Virus record (IMG/VR): IMGVR_UViG_3300046559_000609
Location: 1 to 35,227 of that record
From: a virus
Direction: 5' to 3' (one strand)
DNA length: 35,227 bases
Under the pieces are notes generated by a model. The model was not told the DNA's origin and made no database searches. It was given only the letters and a program-made list of their open reading frames with translations. A program made the translations under genes and the position numbers. Positions 28,571 through 35,227 of the stretch are shown here, in pieces (position 1 is the first letter of the stretch; every line of letters starts with the position of its first letter).

Positions 28571-29406
28571 TGGCAAAAGTCCTTCGGGGTAGCGAAGCCG
28601 ATGCGCGAACAGTCGAGCCGCGGATCGAGCACACGGCCTGGTGCGTTATGCCCGCCCTGGCCGCCGAGCACGACAAAGCAGTGCTTGTTGAGGGCGAGCG
28701 CCGCCGGGATGATGAAACCCATGCCGCCGATAATGATGTCGGACGTCGCCAGTAGCGCCAGCATATCCATCGCCGGCAATTCGCCGTGAATGAACTCGCT
28801 GTCGCCCTTAGGCGGTACTCCAATGAACCACTCGGCGGCATGGGCAACGTCGGCCACGCAAACGATGTGATGCGTCGGCCGTAATGCCTCGACGATATCG
28901 AGAATATATTGCGGTTCGGGATTGCGCGCCGCGTTGAACCATTCACTCCTGACGGTGATCGGGCGAACAAAGGCGATCGGCTTATCTGTCTTGATCGGTG
29001 ATGGTGGCAATGGTGGCAGATCGAAAAGCGCCGGATCCAATTTGATGCCAAACGATTGTTCCATGCCGTTAATAATCGAAAGCCCCATCTGGAATGCGCG
29101 TTGATAACTATTGCGGATAGCCTGCATGCGTGTTGGCCGCGGTGCCCAGATCACGCGACTTCTTGCTACGTTCTTGTTCTGCGTACGCAGCCGCGAATAA
29201 CCGCCGGTTGGCCTGACAAATTTGATCGGCAGATCCGCATATAATTCCGGCCACGAAGTCTCTAGGTAAATTTCCCGCTGCAACGAAAGCGCATGAATGA
29301 ACGCGCGTTGATAGATATTATCGCCCAACCCCTGCATGCCGAGGATGTGCAGCCGCCGGTCAGGCGACGCGAGCGATGGATGCGATCGGATCGGCTGCAG
29401 CAACAT
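28423..29406 (-). CDS. GT9-like (heptosyltransferase-type) glycosyltransferase
   Basis: The 327-aa protein starts from ATG 29406 and carries an ADP-heptose-type N-terminal motif LHILGMQGLGDNIYQRAF (about 19-36), the G-x-G-D-x-x-x-x-x-P family theme with an acidic residue near a Gly-rich loop, and a C-terminal nucleotide-sugar half with PITVRSEW and ATSDIIIGGMGFIIPAALALNKHCFVVLGG (about 238-267). GT9 enzymes move heptose-like sugars. A terminal CQCTNMRHNCNKA region contains four cysteines, as in some phage members. It shares the final 148 bases with the next methyltransferase. Its start overlaps the upstream gene by 47 bases. Confidence 0.68.
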   Translation of the reverse strand: MLLQPIRSHPSLASPDRRLHILGMQGLGDNIYQRAFIHALSLQREIYLETSWPELYADLPIKFVRPTGGYSRLRTQNKNVARSRVIWAPRPTRMQAIRNSYQRAFQMGLSIINGMEQSFGIKLDPALFDLPPLPPSPIKTDKPIAFVRPITVRSEWFNAARNPEPQYILDIVEALRPTHHIVCVADVAHAAEWFIGVPPKGDSEFIHGELPAMDMLALLATSDIIIGGMGFIIPAALALNKHCFVVLGGQGGHNAPGRVLDPRLDCSRIGFATPKDFCQCTNMRHNCNKAIPDLMQQFCRFLDRRFMTASPANICNGSPSLASAISQ

Positions 29407-29998
29407 GGTCTTCCAATCGCACGATCGGCCAAAGCGTCAGCGCGCTTCCCGGCGAGGCGTTGACGCATTCGATATTCATCTGCGTCAGGTCTTCGGCAGC
29501 CTTCGGCAGATCGGTCTGTTGCCGCCGCCAGCAATCTGCCGTCGGTTTCCATGGGTGCGGCGGATGATGATGGATCTTGCCGTCCGGCCCGGCCTTCTGG
29601 TCGATGCCGAGCAGGACAATCTTTGCCACGCCCAGATGCACCGCCAGATTCATCGCCGCGGTGAGCGTCGTATTTTTCACCATCAAGGTATGCGTGTCGG
29701 TGGCCAGGCCGGGCGTGGTCTTGCGGATCATCGTCAGGATCTGCGGCGGGCCGGTTGCCGAAGTCGAGCAACTGATGATCTTGCCGCCAAAGTTCATCAA
29801 TGCCTTGCGATGATGCAGGAACCAACGCATGTCGGCAAACACCACATACTGCGCCCATGGCACCGCAACATATGAGCTGTTGATGGCGATGACGTTCCTG
29901 TCCTTGAGCAACTCAAGATTCTGCTCAAGCAGTGAAGTGCCGCCGCCGATAATATAGCCAACATCCCCTTTCCATAACGGCTCGACGCGCCAGCTCAA
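29360..29998 (-). CDS. Short DUF115-like protein
   Basis: The 212-aa product is called with a TTG start at 29998, coupled to the connector stop (TTGA); there is no ATG near the domain start. GYIIGGGTSLLEQ at residues 14-26 parallels the VAGGPSL loop of the other DUF115 protein, and VIAINSSYVAVPWAQYVVFADMRWF (35-59) matches the next strand-helix of that family. The C-terminus is shortened compared with the 294-aa paralogue. It is the first gene of the sugar/methyl cassette. The close similarity of layout suggests duplication or two partners of one enzyme complex. Confidence 0.6.
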   Translation of the reverse strand: MSWRVEPLWKGDVGYIIGGGTSLLEQNLELLKDRNVIAINSSYVAVPWAQYVVFADMRWFLHHRKALMNFGGKIISCSTSATGPPQILTMIRKTTPGLATDTHTLMVKNTTLTAAMNLAVHLGVAKIVLLGIDQKAGPDGKIHHHPPHPWKPTADCWRRQQTDLPKAAEDLTQMNIECVNASPGSALTLWPIVRLEDHVAAADPIASIARVA

Positions 29999-30675
29999 AC
30001 GTTGAGCCTCGCGTAATTCTGGATCATTTCAGTGACGTTTGGCGGCAGAATTGAACTGACCGGAGCAGCAGCACCCTTGCCGGCGGACGCATAGCGGAAG
30101 CGATTGTAATAATCCCCATATGTGACGGTCGTATCGCCATGCGTCGTCGAGCGGATGGACGGATCGCGGTTGCCGCTGAAATGCTGCCACCGCAAAGTCT
30201 CGATACACGCCTGTGACAGCAATACCGGCGCATCGTCGGGCAAATCATAGCCGCCACTGTATTGCGCAATCACTTCGCCCGACCAATGACTATTGACCGG
30301 CGAATAGGCCCACGACCACATGCCAGGAACCAACCAAAGTAGACCGGCCTCCTTGTCGAGCTCGTAGCCGGTAGGGTCGGCTATGCTGCCGCCGACCGTG
30401 ATCGAGTTAAGTTCGCTGACCGGAAATTGGCGCAGATTAATCCCGCGTGTCGGATCATAAAACGACAGGCGAAAGCTTTCCGAGACCGTCAGCATAGCGA
30501 AATAGCGGTCGCACAATTCACCGATCATCTTGGAAATCGCCGTGATCTTCTCAGCCATGATCGCATCGTCGGCGGTATTACCGGGGATGCCGAGCGCGAC
30601 ATTAACCGCATCCACCGTGGTCAGGTCATAGACCGGCGATGTCGGTTCGAGGATGGTGAAAAGTGATTTCCTCAT
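29995..30675 (-). CDS. Head-tail connector protein (gp6-like)
   Basis: The 226-aa protein matches the gp6-like connector family of HK97-type phages, which sits under the portal: an N-terminal helical segment with DAVNVALGIPGNTADDAIMAEKITAISKMIGELCDRYF, strands SFRLSFYDPTRGINLRQFPVSELNSITV (typical of the family) and a C-terminal helix SQACIETLRWQHFSGNRDPSIRSTTHGDTTVTYGD. It follows the collagen-like gene and overlaps it by four bases. Confidence 0.82.
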   Translation of the reverse strand: MRKSLFTILEPTSPVYDLTTVDAVNVALGIPGNTADDAIMAEKITAISKMIGELCDRYFAMLTVSESFRLSFYDPTRGINLRQFPVSELNSITVGGSIADPTGYELDKEAGLLWLVPGMWSWAYSPVNSHWSGEVIAQYSGGYDLPDDAPVLLSQACIETLRWQHFSGNRDPSIRSTTHGDTTVTYGDYYNRFRYASAGKGAAAPVSSILPPNVTEMIQNYARLNV

Positions 30676-31229
30676 GGCTCATATTTACCCGTCGGCCCCT
30701 GTGGACCGGGCGGACCTCGTTCGCCGTCCTTGCCGTTGCTGCCCTTCCTGACAAACAATTGCCATTGCTTGGAGTCGCCCGGCTTGTCTTTTGCGCCCTC
30801 TATCATGCAGACCCAACCATTGCCGCCGCAGGAAACCGTGTCGTCAAGATGGAAATCATCATCATGTTTCCATGGTCCGCGATGGCGCCCGCGCGAGGGC
30901 CCTGCACCGTCCTTGCCGTCTTGGCCCGGCGGACCTGGCGGTCCCGGCTCGCCCTTTTCGCCATGAATGGACAGGCCGTCCCTGCCATCTTTGCCATCCT
31001 TGCCGGGGATGCCGACTTCGCCACGCAAGCCGATATCGCCGCGATCGCCTTTTTCGCCGCGCGGACCCTGCAGTCCGTTTTCTCCGCGGTCGCCTTTTTC
31101 CGGCATACGCGCCTCGAGCGCAGCTATGCGCTGTTCCTGTTGAATGACGATCGCTCTATAAGGCGCAATGTGTTCCTTGATGATCTCGGCTATTTCTCGC
31201 CCGAGCATATCCTCAAGCTGCAGTTGCAT
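30672..31229 (-). CDS. Collagen-like virion protein
   Basis: The 185-aa protein has a coiled-coil-like N-terminus (residues 1-45, EDMLGREIAEIIKEH then IVIQQEQRIAALEARM) that would trimerise, followed by two runs of Gly-X-Y triplets (about 46-110 and 163-181, with KGDRGENGLQGPRGEKGD, PGKDGKDGRDG and GEPGPPGPPGQDG). The linker between them (111-162) is globular, with two cysteines. Collagen-like domains in phages form trimeric fibres or capsid/tail spikes. It overlaps the portal end by 17 bases and the connector start by four. Host-surface contact or decoration is inferred. No hydroxylase is seen. Confidence 0.85.
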   Translation of the reverse strand: MQLQLEDMLGREIAEIIKEHIAPYRAIVIQQEQRIAALEARMPEKGDRGENGLQGPRGEKGDRGDIGLRGEVGIPGKDGKDGRDGLSIHGEKGEPGPPGPPGQDGKDGAGPSRGRHRGPWKHDDDFHLDDTVSCGGNGWVCMIEGAKDKPGDSKQWQLFVRKGSNGKDGERGPPGPQGPTGKYEP

Positions 31230-32568
31230 GGCCTAGGCTCCTGCGGATCGCGTCGAGCAAGGCGCGCTGATTGATTGGGGTCGGTGCTGGCGTTGTCGGA
31301 TTCGGCATCGGCGCTGGGGCAGCCGGCAAGGCCGGCGCATTGGCACGGTTGGCCAATGCCTGCAAGGTAAACATTTGCTGCTGCGCCATCGGCGATTCGC
31401 CGCCGGTTACATCGACATAACCCAGCACCCTGCGCGCTTCATTGGGCGATAGGATGCCCTTGCTTACGGCCTCTGCCAGCACCGTGATCTGCGTCTGCGA
31501 ATCCATGCGGAATAAGCCGGTCAGGTCGAATTCGGCGCGATAGCCGGCACCGATCAAGCCAAGGCCTTCCGACAGGATCAGTTCGATGTGCTCGATCAGA
31601 CTTTGCAGACATTGCTTGTAATATTGCAGATCGAGCAGTTCAGCGTTTTGATAATTCGGCGGATCTTTCGCCCCGACCATGAACGCCGGGATGCCGAATG
31701 CCGTGCAGATCGTTTCGTTGTTGTGCTTGAGCTGCTCGATCAATTGGCTATCGACGGCGTTCTGTTGCAGCGGATTCCAGGTCAGCCCGCTACCAAGAAT
31801 CGCCACCTTGCCCTGATTGATGCCAGTATAATTGTTATGCCAGTTGTTCTCCAACCGCGCTGCGGTGGCCTCATCGATGTTGCCGGGCGCCGTCAGGATG
31901 CCGGAAGGTCGCGCCGCATTGCCGAAAAACATTGCCGAAAACTGTTCAATCGACAGCCCGCGTGCAGCAGGCGCGGCCGTGGAATAAAGCGGCGACATGC
32001 CGACCATCTTATGGAACAGGCAATTGATGCGGTCGTGCATGATCTCACTGGCCGGAATCACGACATGTTCTTCGGTAATACCGGCCAGGTGATCGGTATT
32101 GAGATCGTAGAATAACGATCCGTCCAATGCCTCCATCGGCTTGACGCGATTGGGATCGAGCACGTGCAGCGCGCTGACGACGTTGCGATTGTCGCGTTCC
32201 TTGAGAACGTAAGCGTTGCCGGCCCGCAGTTTGGAGATCATCCAGCTTTCAAAGAATTGAATGCGGGTCTGATAGCGATTTGGCTTATTGAGGACGGTTG
32301 AGAAAGCGCTTGCCGTAGTCTCCTGCCATACCTGATCGACCGGCTGCATCAGCTTGAGCCGCATCTTGGCGATATCGGCTGAAATCATGGCGACGCAACG
32401 ATAAAGCGTCGCGTTCTGCAGCGGATTCTCCATGCTCAGCGGTTGATTACGCTGCCAAGCTCCGGCAAATGGCTCGCGCACGATCGGCCACCAGCCGCGG
32501 TCATAGATGTTGGTCGGCAGCATGGGCGACTGCTTGCGCACGGAAACCTCGAAGCCGAGGATTCTCAT
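31213..32568 (-). CDS. HK97-family portal protein
   Basis: This 451-aa product is of normal length for the HK97-type portal, the dodecameric ring at the packaging vertex. Recognisable pieces are LQNATLYRCVAMISADIAKMRLKL near the N-terminus, FFESWMISKLRAGNAYVLKERD, the AARGLSIEQFSAMFFGNAARPSGIL block with EATAARLENNW, and the conserved TAFGIPAFMVG... NAELLDLQYYKQCLQ stretch near the C-terminus. Between the fused protease-capsid gene and the connector. ATG 32568 overlaps the stop of the upstream small gene (ATGA). Confidence 0.9.
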   Translation of the reverse strand: MRILGFEVSVRKQSPMLPTNIYDRGWWPIVREPFAGAWQRNQPLSMENPLQNATLYRCVAMISADIAKMRLKLMQPVDQVWQETTASAFSTVLNKPNRYQTRIQFFESWMISKLRAGNAYVLKERDNRNVVSALHVLDPNRVKPMEALDGSLFYDLNTDHLAGITEEHVVIPASEIMHDRINCLFHKMVGMSPLYSTAAPAARGLSIEQFSAMFFGNAARPSGILTAPGNIDEATAARLENNWHNNYTGINQGKVAILGSGLTWNPLQQNAVDSQLIEQLKHNNETICTAFGIPAFMVGAKDPPNYQNAELLDLQYYKQCLQSLIEHIELILSEGLGLIGAGYRAEFDLTGLFRMDSQTQITVLAEAVSKGILSPNEARRVLGYVDVTGGESPMAQQQMFTLQALANRANAPALPAAPAPMPNPTTPAPTPINQRALLDAIRRSLGHATAA

Positions 32569-32759
32569 CCTTTCTCGGCCTCGAGTTTGCGATGCCGGTA
32601 GCGCTGTTTTTTGCGCACCGGCACCACATCATCACTCTCCGCAGCCAGCTTGGCCGCGGACAACACCATGCGATGCGCGTCTGAAAGCGGCTCGAATATT
32701 TGGCCTGCCGCAAGCTTGCGGTGGTTATAATCGAACGACTTCAATGCGCGCATCATCAT
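32565..32759 (-). CDS. Small head-operon protein of unknown function
   Basis: The start is one of three tandem ATGs; the first, at 32759, overlaps the capsid stop (ATGA), giving 64 residues. The sequence ALKSFDYNHRKLAAGQIFEPLSDAHRMVLSAAKLA resembles small proteins often encoded near capsid or portal genes (pattern L-x-x-F-x-Y, L-x-x-G-x-x-F-E), and it ends in a strongly basic tail (VRKKQRYRHRKLEAEK). It may be an assembly factor or internal head protein; function unknown. Confidence 0.6.
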   Translation of the reverse strand: MMMRALKSFDYNHRKLAAGQIFEPLSDAHRMVLSAAKLAAESDDVVPVRKKQRYRHRKLEAEKG

Positions 32760-34693
32760 CCGGTCACCGCCCCACCGTAGGCAGCGTTTGTCATATAAAA
32801 CACGCCTTTGTCTCGACCACGCATCCATGTGATGTAACGCTCGGCACGCACGAACACCAAATTGTTCTGGAATGCCGAGACCAGGTGGTAGTTGCCGGCC
32901 GCAGGTGCCGAATCCAGTTCAACCGATGCCTCGCGTGACACATCGATTTGCAATCCGCCCTCGTCCGCCACAAACACCGACGGTGGATGGATTGCGGTGA
33001 CTTGCCCGGCCGGTGAGTTATTCGAGGTCAACACCGTGATGCCGAGGATATTGCCGCCATTGCCATTGACATTCGGGAACGCCACCACGCCCAAAGTTGT
33101 CAGCATGGTGCCGATCGAAGTCGCCAGCACCGGCTGCATGATCAGCGTCAGGTTATCGGTCGGGATATTGTACTCCTGGAAGTGGTACAGGATCTGCCGG
33201 ATATCATGGATCACCGCGGTGATATCGGTACCGGAAGCTGCATCGCTGTCGGCACCATTGGTGATCGATGCCGGCGACACGTTGGTCACAGCGGTAACCG
33301 ATGGCTTGATGAACTGCTCGTCGAGGAATTTGGCGATGCCCTTGGCGAGGTTATCACGCACCAGCATTTCAACCGACGGGCTTGAGAAGCGCGCCAGTTC
33401 GTCGGTGACGCCCATGATGCACGCCGTCTTGGCAAACGTCAGCGTGACGGTGTCGAACGTGCCTGCAGCCACTGGCTTGCTGGCGCCTTCCCCGACCCAC
33501 TGGGCCGTGATGACGCTATTTTCGCGCGGGATGCGCGAGTTAAATGGCACCCGCGTCAACCCTGGAATGCGGCCGAGATAGGTCTGCGGCACCAGAAATT
33601 CGAGAAATTCACTGGCGAGGTTCTGCGCGTAGACCAAGTTGCCGGCCCATGTTGCCGAGGTAACCGTGCCGGTCGCCACTGCTGCCTTGATATCCATTTC
33701 GATCTGTGGCCACTGCCCGCAGTATTGTCGCGCCACGGCAATAACATCGCGATGATAAACATCGGCGTGTAACTGGCAGGCGAGCCGCTTGATCAGGCCG
33801 AGGCCTGGCGGCAGCGTCGGTGCCTTCACCTGGATCGACTGCGAATGCATCTCGATGCCATCGCTGTTCGATACCGGCTTTGCCGTGCTTATCAATTCCT
33901 TTTCGATCAGCCGGCAGTCGGTGAGCTCGCGATCGACCGACTTGATAACGGCCGAGTGTTCGTCAAACGCATTCTGTTCCGCCTCGTCCTTGGTGCGGTC
34001 TTCTTCAACGATCTTGCTTTGGATTGCGTCACGCGCGGCCACTTCGGCGGCGCGTTTTGCCTCGAGGTCTTTCATCCTCTCGGCGTTGGTCTTCGTGGCC
34101 ATAGTCGTGGCCTCCAATTTGATGGAACGGGATGCCGCGACAGCGACGGATTTGCCGGAATGGCCTGACGAGGCCGGGGTCACTTCTTGCGTATCGCCGG
34201 ACGCGGCGCGCAATCCGTGATAAATGGCGCGAATGGTATGGATGGAAGCATCAACATTGGCGGGAATCGTAACGGCCGATAATTCGAGAATTTCATACTC
34301 GTCGTATTGAATCCCACCGCCCTTAAGCATCGTGACCTTGTCGGCGGCAGCCTGGAACCCGATTGACACCGCACGCACCAATCCCAATTTGATTGATTGC
34401 CACGCCTCGTCGAGCCGGTCCTTTAATTTGCCAGGCTCTACCGATTTGGCGATTTTCGCCCTGAACGGAATCCCGTCGTCACGCGCCTCGGCCCACACCA
34501 CATGTCCAATTGGTTCGCCTGAACGATGCTGCCATAGCATCGGCATCGGCAGGCTGAACTTGGCGCCGCGCGGCTTGACGATATCGCCGACGCGATCGAC
34601 CGTTGGCGTCGAGGCAACGCCCTCGATGATGCGCTGATCTTCATCAAACGATTTGATGTCGAGCACCGCGTAGGCGCGGTTGAGTTTTGACAT
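32756..34693 (-). CDS. Fused prohead protease and HK97-fold major capsid protein
   Basis: From ATG 34693 (AAGGAAA upstream) this is 645 residues with two units in one chain. The first 170 residues are an HK97 S78/U35-type prohead protease with catalytic candidates H56 (LWQHRSGEPIG), S110 (LVRAVSIGF) and E137 (ILELSAV). A charged coiled-coil linker (about 200-270), which would be the scaffolding delta-domain, leads into a HK97-fold capsid domain: TATWAGNLVYAQNLASEFLEFLV, then EGASKPVAAGTFDTVTLTFAKTACIMGVTDEL, and the long C-terminal strands. By family knowledge the protease removes the linker and itself after shell assembly. Most relatives have separate genes; this fusion is known in only some phages. 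Confidence 0.88.
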   Translation of the reverse strand: MSKLNRAYAVLDIKSFDEDQRIIEGVASTPTVDRVGDIVKPRGAKFSLPMPMLWQHRSGEPIGHVVWAEARDDGIPFRAKIAKSVEPGKLKDRLDEAWQSIKLGLVRAVSIGFQAAADKVTMLKGGGIQYDEYEILELSAVTIPANVDASIHTIRAIYHGLRAASGDTQEVTPASSGHSGKSVAVAASRSIKLEATTMATKTNAERMKDLEAKRAAEVAARDAIQSKIVEEDRTKDEAEQNAFDEHSAVIKSVDRELTDCRLIEKELISTAKPVSNSDGIEMHSQSIQVKAPTLPPGLGLIKRLACQLHADVYHRDVIAVARQYCGQWPQIEMDIKAAVATGTVTSATWAGNLVYAQNLASEFLEFLVPQTYLGRIPGLTRVPFNSRIPRENSVITAQWVGEGASKPVAAGTFDTVTLTFAKTACIMGVTDELARFSSPSVEMLVRDNLAKGIAKFLDEQFIKPSVTAVTNVSPASITNGADSDAASGTDITAVIHDIRQILYHFQEYNIPTDNLTLIMQPVLATSIGTMLTTLGVVAFPNVNGNGGNILGITVLTSNNSPAGQVTAIHPPSVFVADEGGLQIDVSREASVELDSAPAAGNYHLVSAFQNNLVFVRAERYITWMRGRDKGVFYMTNAAYGGAVTG

Positions 34694-34709
34694 GGGTTTT
34701 CCTTTGAGT

Positions 34710-35227
34710 TCAGCCGACAAAGAACATCTGAAAGGCGGGCGCCTCTGTCGGCCTGTCGCTCATGACCATGGCCGCATCGAACAGCGCCATGGCGGCGTCG
34801 ATCTTGGCATCGCCGGCGTTCTGTTTGGTCATGCGTATAGCCGTGGCGGTCGGCTCTATTTTGCAATTGCCCACACACCACGACATCAAATCGGATTTGC
34901 TATGCCACAGCGTGCCGTTGGCCAATTTGCGTTCGGTGCCCTTGATCGCATTCATCATGCGATAGCCTTGCGGCGCGCCGATCAGGTTCTTGTCGGCAAC
35001 GGAGACTCCGATGCGTCCGAGCGCGTCCACGACTTCACCGAGGCCAGCAGGGTCAACAGCGACAGCCGCCAAAAGATTTCTTCGCTTGATGTCGGAAATA
35101 ATCTCAATGATGGCGGTGATGTCATCCAGTTCGTCTTTGACAATTGTCAATTCCCCACTAGTTTGGAAATCCTGCAGCGTTGCCGCGATGGTTTGCCTTC
35201 GCTGCAGGACGCTCTCGTGACACCAAG
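34710..35227 (-). CDS. terL: Large terminase subunit, C-terminal part (partial)
   Basis: The frame is open from the right edge to the TGA at 34710-34712 and encodes the nuclease half of the large terminase. Visible features: LAAVAVDPAGLGEVVDAL with an RNase H-like Asp, LIGAPQGYRMMNAIKGTERKLANGTLWHSKSDL and the terminal QNAGDAKIDAAMALFDAAMVM with further acidic residues, which fits the TerL packaging nuclease. It is the upstream-most gene of the late operon in the window. The ATPase part lies beyond the edge. Confidence 0.85.
   Translation of the reverse strand, partial: WCHESVLQRRQTIAATLQDFQTSGELTIVKDELDDITAIIEIISDIKRRNLLAAVAVDPAGLGEVVDALGRIGVSVADKNLIGAPQGYRMMNAIKGTERKLANGTLWHSKSDLMSWCVGNCKIEPTATAIRMTKQNAGDAKIDAAMALFDAAMVMSDRPTEAPAFQMFFVG

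Noticed and set aside
27830-28789. Plus-strand open frame of 319 residues
   Set aside because: Antisense to the methyltransferase and glycosyltransferase genes, which have clear motifs; no recognisable domain in the antisense frame.
1-35227. Integrase, attachment site, tRNA or insertion sequence
   Set aside because: None recognisable by inspection, so the prophage state cannot be claimed.

Overview
The window is one continuous stretch of a tailed bacteriophage (or prophage) genome with siphovirus-type morphogenesis genes, most likely infecting an alphaproteobacterium. The host guess rests on the GcrA-type cell-cycle regulator (a family essentially limited to Alphaproteobacteria and their phages), the GC-rich coding style, and the Burkholderia/alphaproteobacterial type of QueE. 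No host gene, integrase, att site, tRNA, CRISPR array or insertion sequence was seen. Both edges cut phage genes, so lysogenic versus strictly lytic life cannot be decided. There is no gene-free stretch longer than about 80 bases; almost all genes abut or overlap by 1-4 bases.

Layout. (1) 1-1377, minus strand: a small regulatory operon of a Cro-like helix-turn-helix protein, a GcrA-like protein and a protein with a DnaA domain-IV-like DNA-binding module. (2) 1378-1458: a compact divergent control region with two facing promoter candidates and two related 19-bp operator-like sites. (3) 1459-8098, plus strand: the early operon. It holds an HNH endonuclease, a YqaJ/lambda-type exonuclease and a RecT annealase (a recombination pair), several small membrane or secreted proteins, and a three-gene block with a DpdA/TGT-like DNA transglycosylase, QueE and a QueF-like T-fold protein. 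That block points to 7-deazaguanine modification of phage DNA. Small hypothetical and zinc-binding proteins finish the operon. (4) 8073-9014 minus: an amidase_3 endolysin, followed by an oppositely oriented HNH-like gene (9096-9608). (5) 9605-35227, minus strand, transcribed right to left: the late operon.

The late operon begins at the right edge with the large terminase C-terminus. It continues with a fused prohead protease-capsid protein, a 64-aa protein, the portal, a collagen-like protein and a head-tail connector. Next is a cassette of two DUF115-like proteins, a GT9-like glycosyltransferase and two methyltransferases. Then come several LamG-like or low-complexity structural proteins, a 751-aa protein built from perfectly phased 22-residue repeats, the head closure and tail terminator genes, the tail tube, and the tail assembly chaperones with a predicted -1 frameshift. 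The tape measure, tail tip/hub and receptor-binding type proteins complete it.

Working together: the early genes would recombine, modify and replicate phage DNA and reprogram a cell-cycle-regulated host; the late genes build a long non-contractile tailed particle and lyse the cell. The most interesting elements are the reduced deazaguanine DNA-modification cassette with its small QueF-like partner, the glycosyltransferase/methyltransferase cassette placed inside the morphogenesis operon beside a collagen-like gene, and the 22-residue and 9-residue repeat protein.
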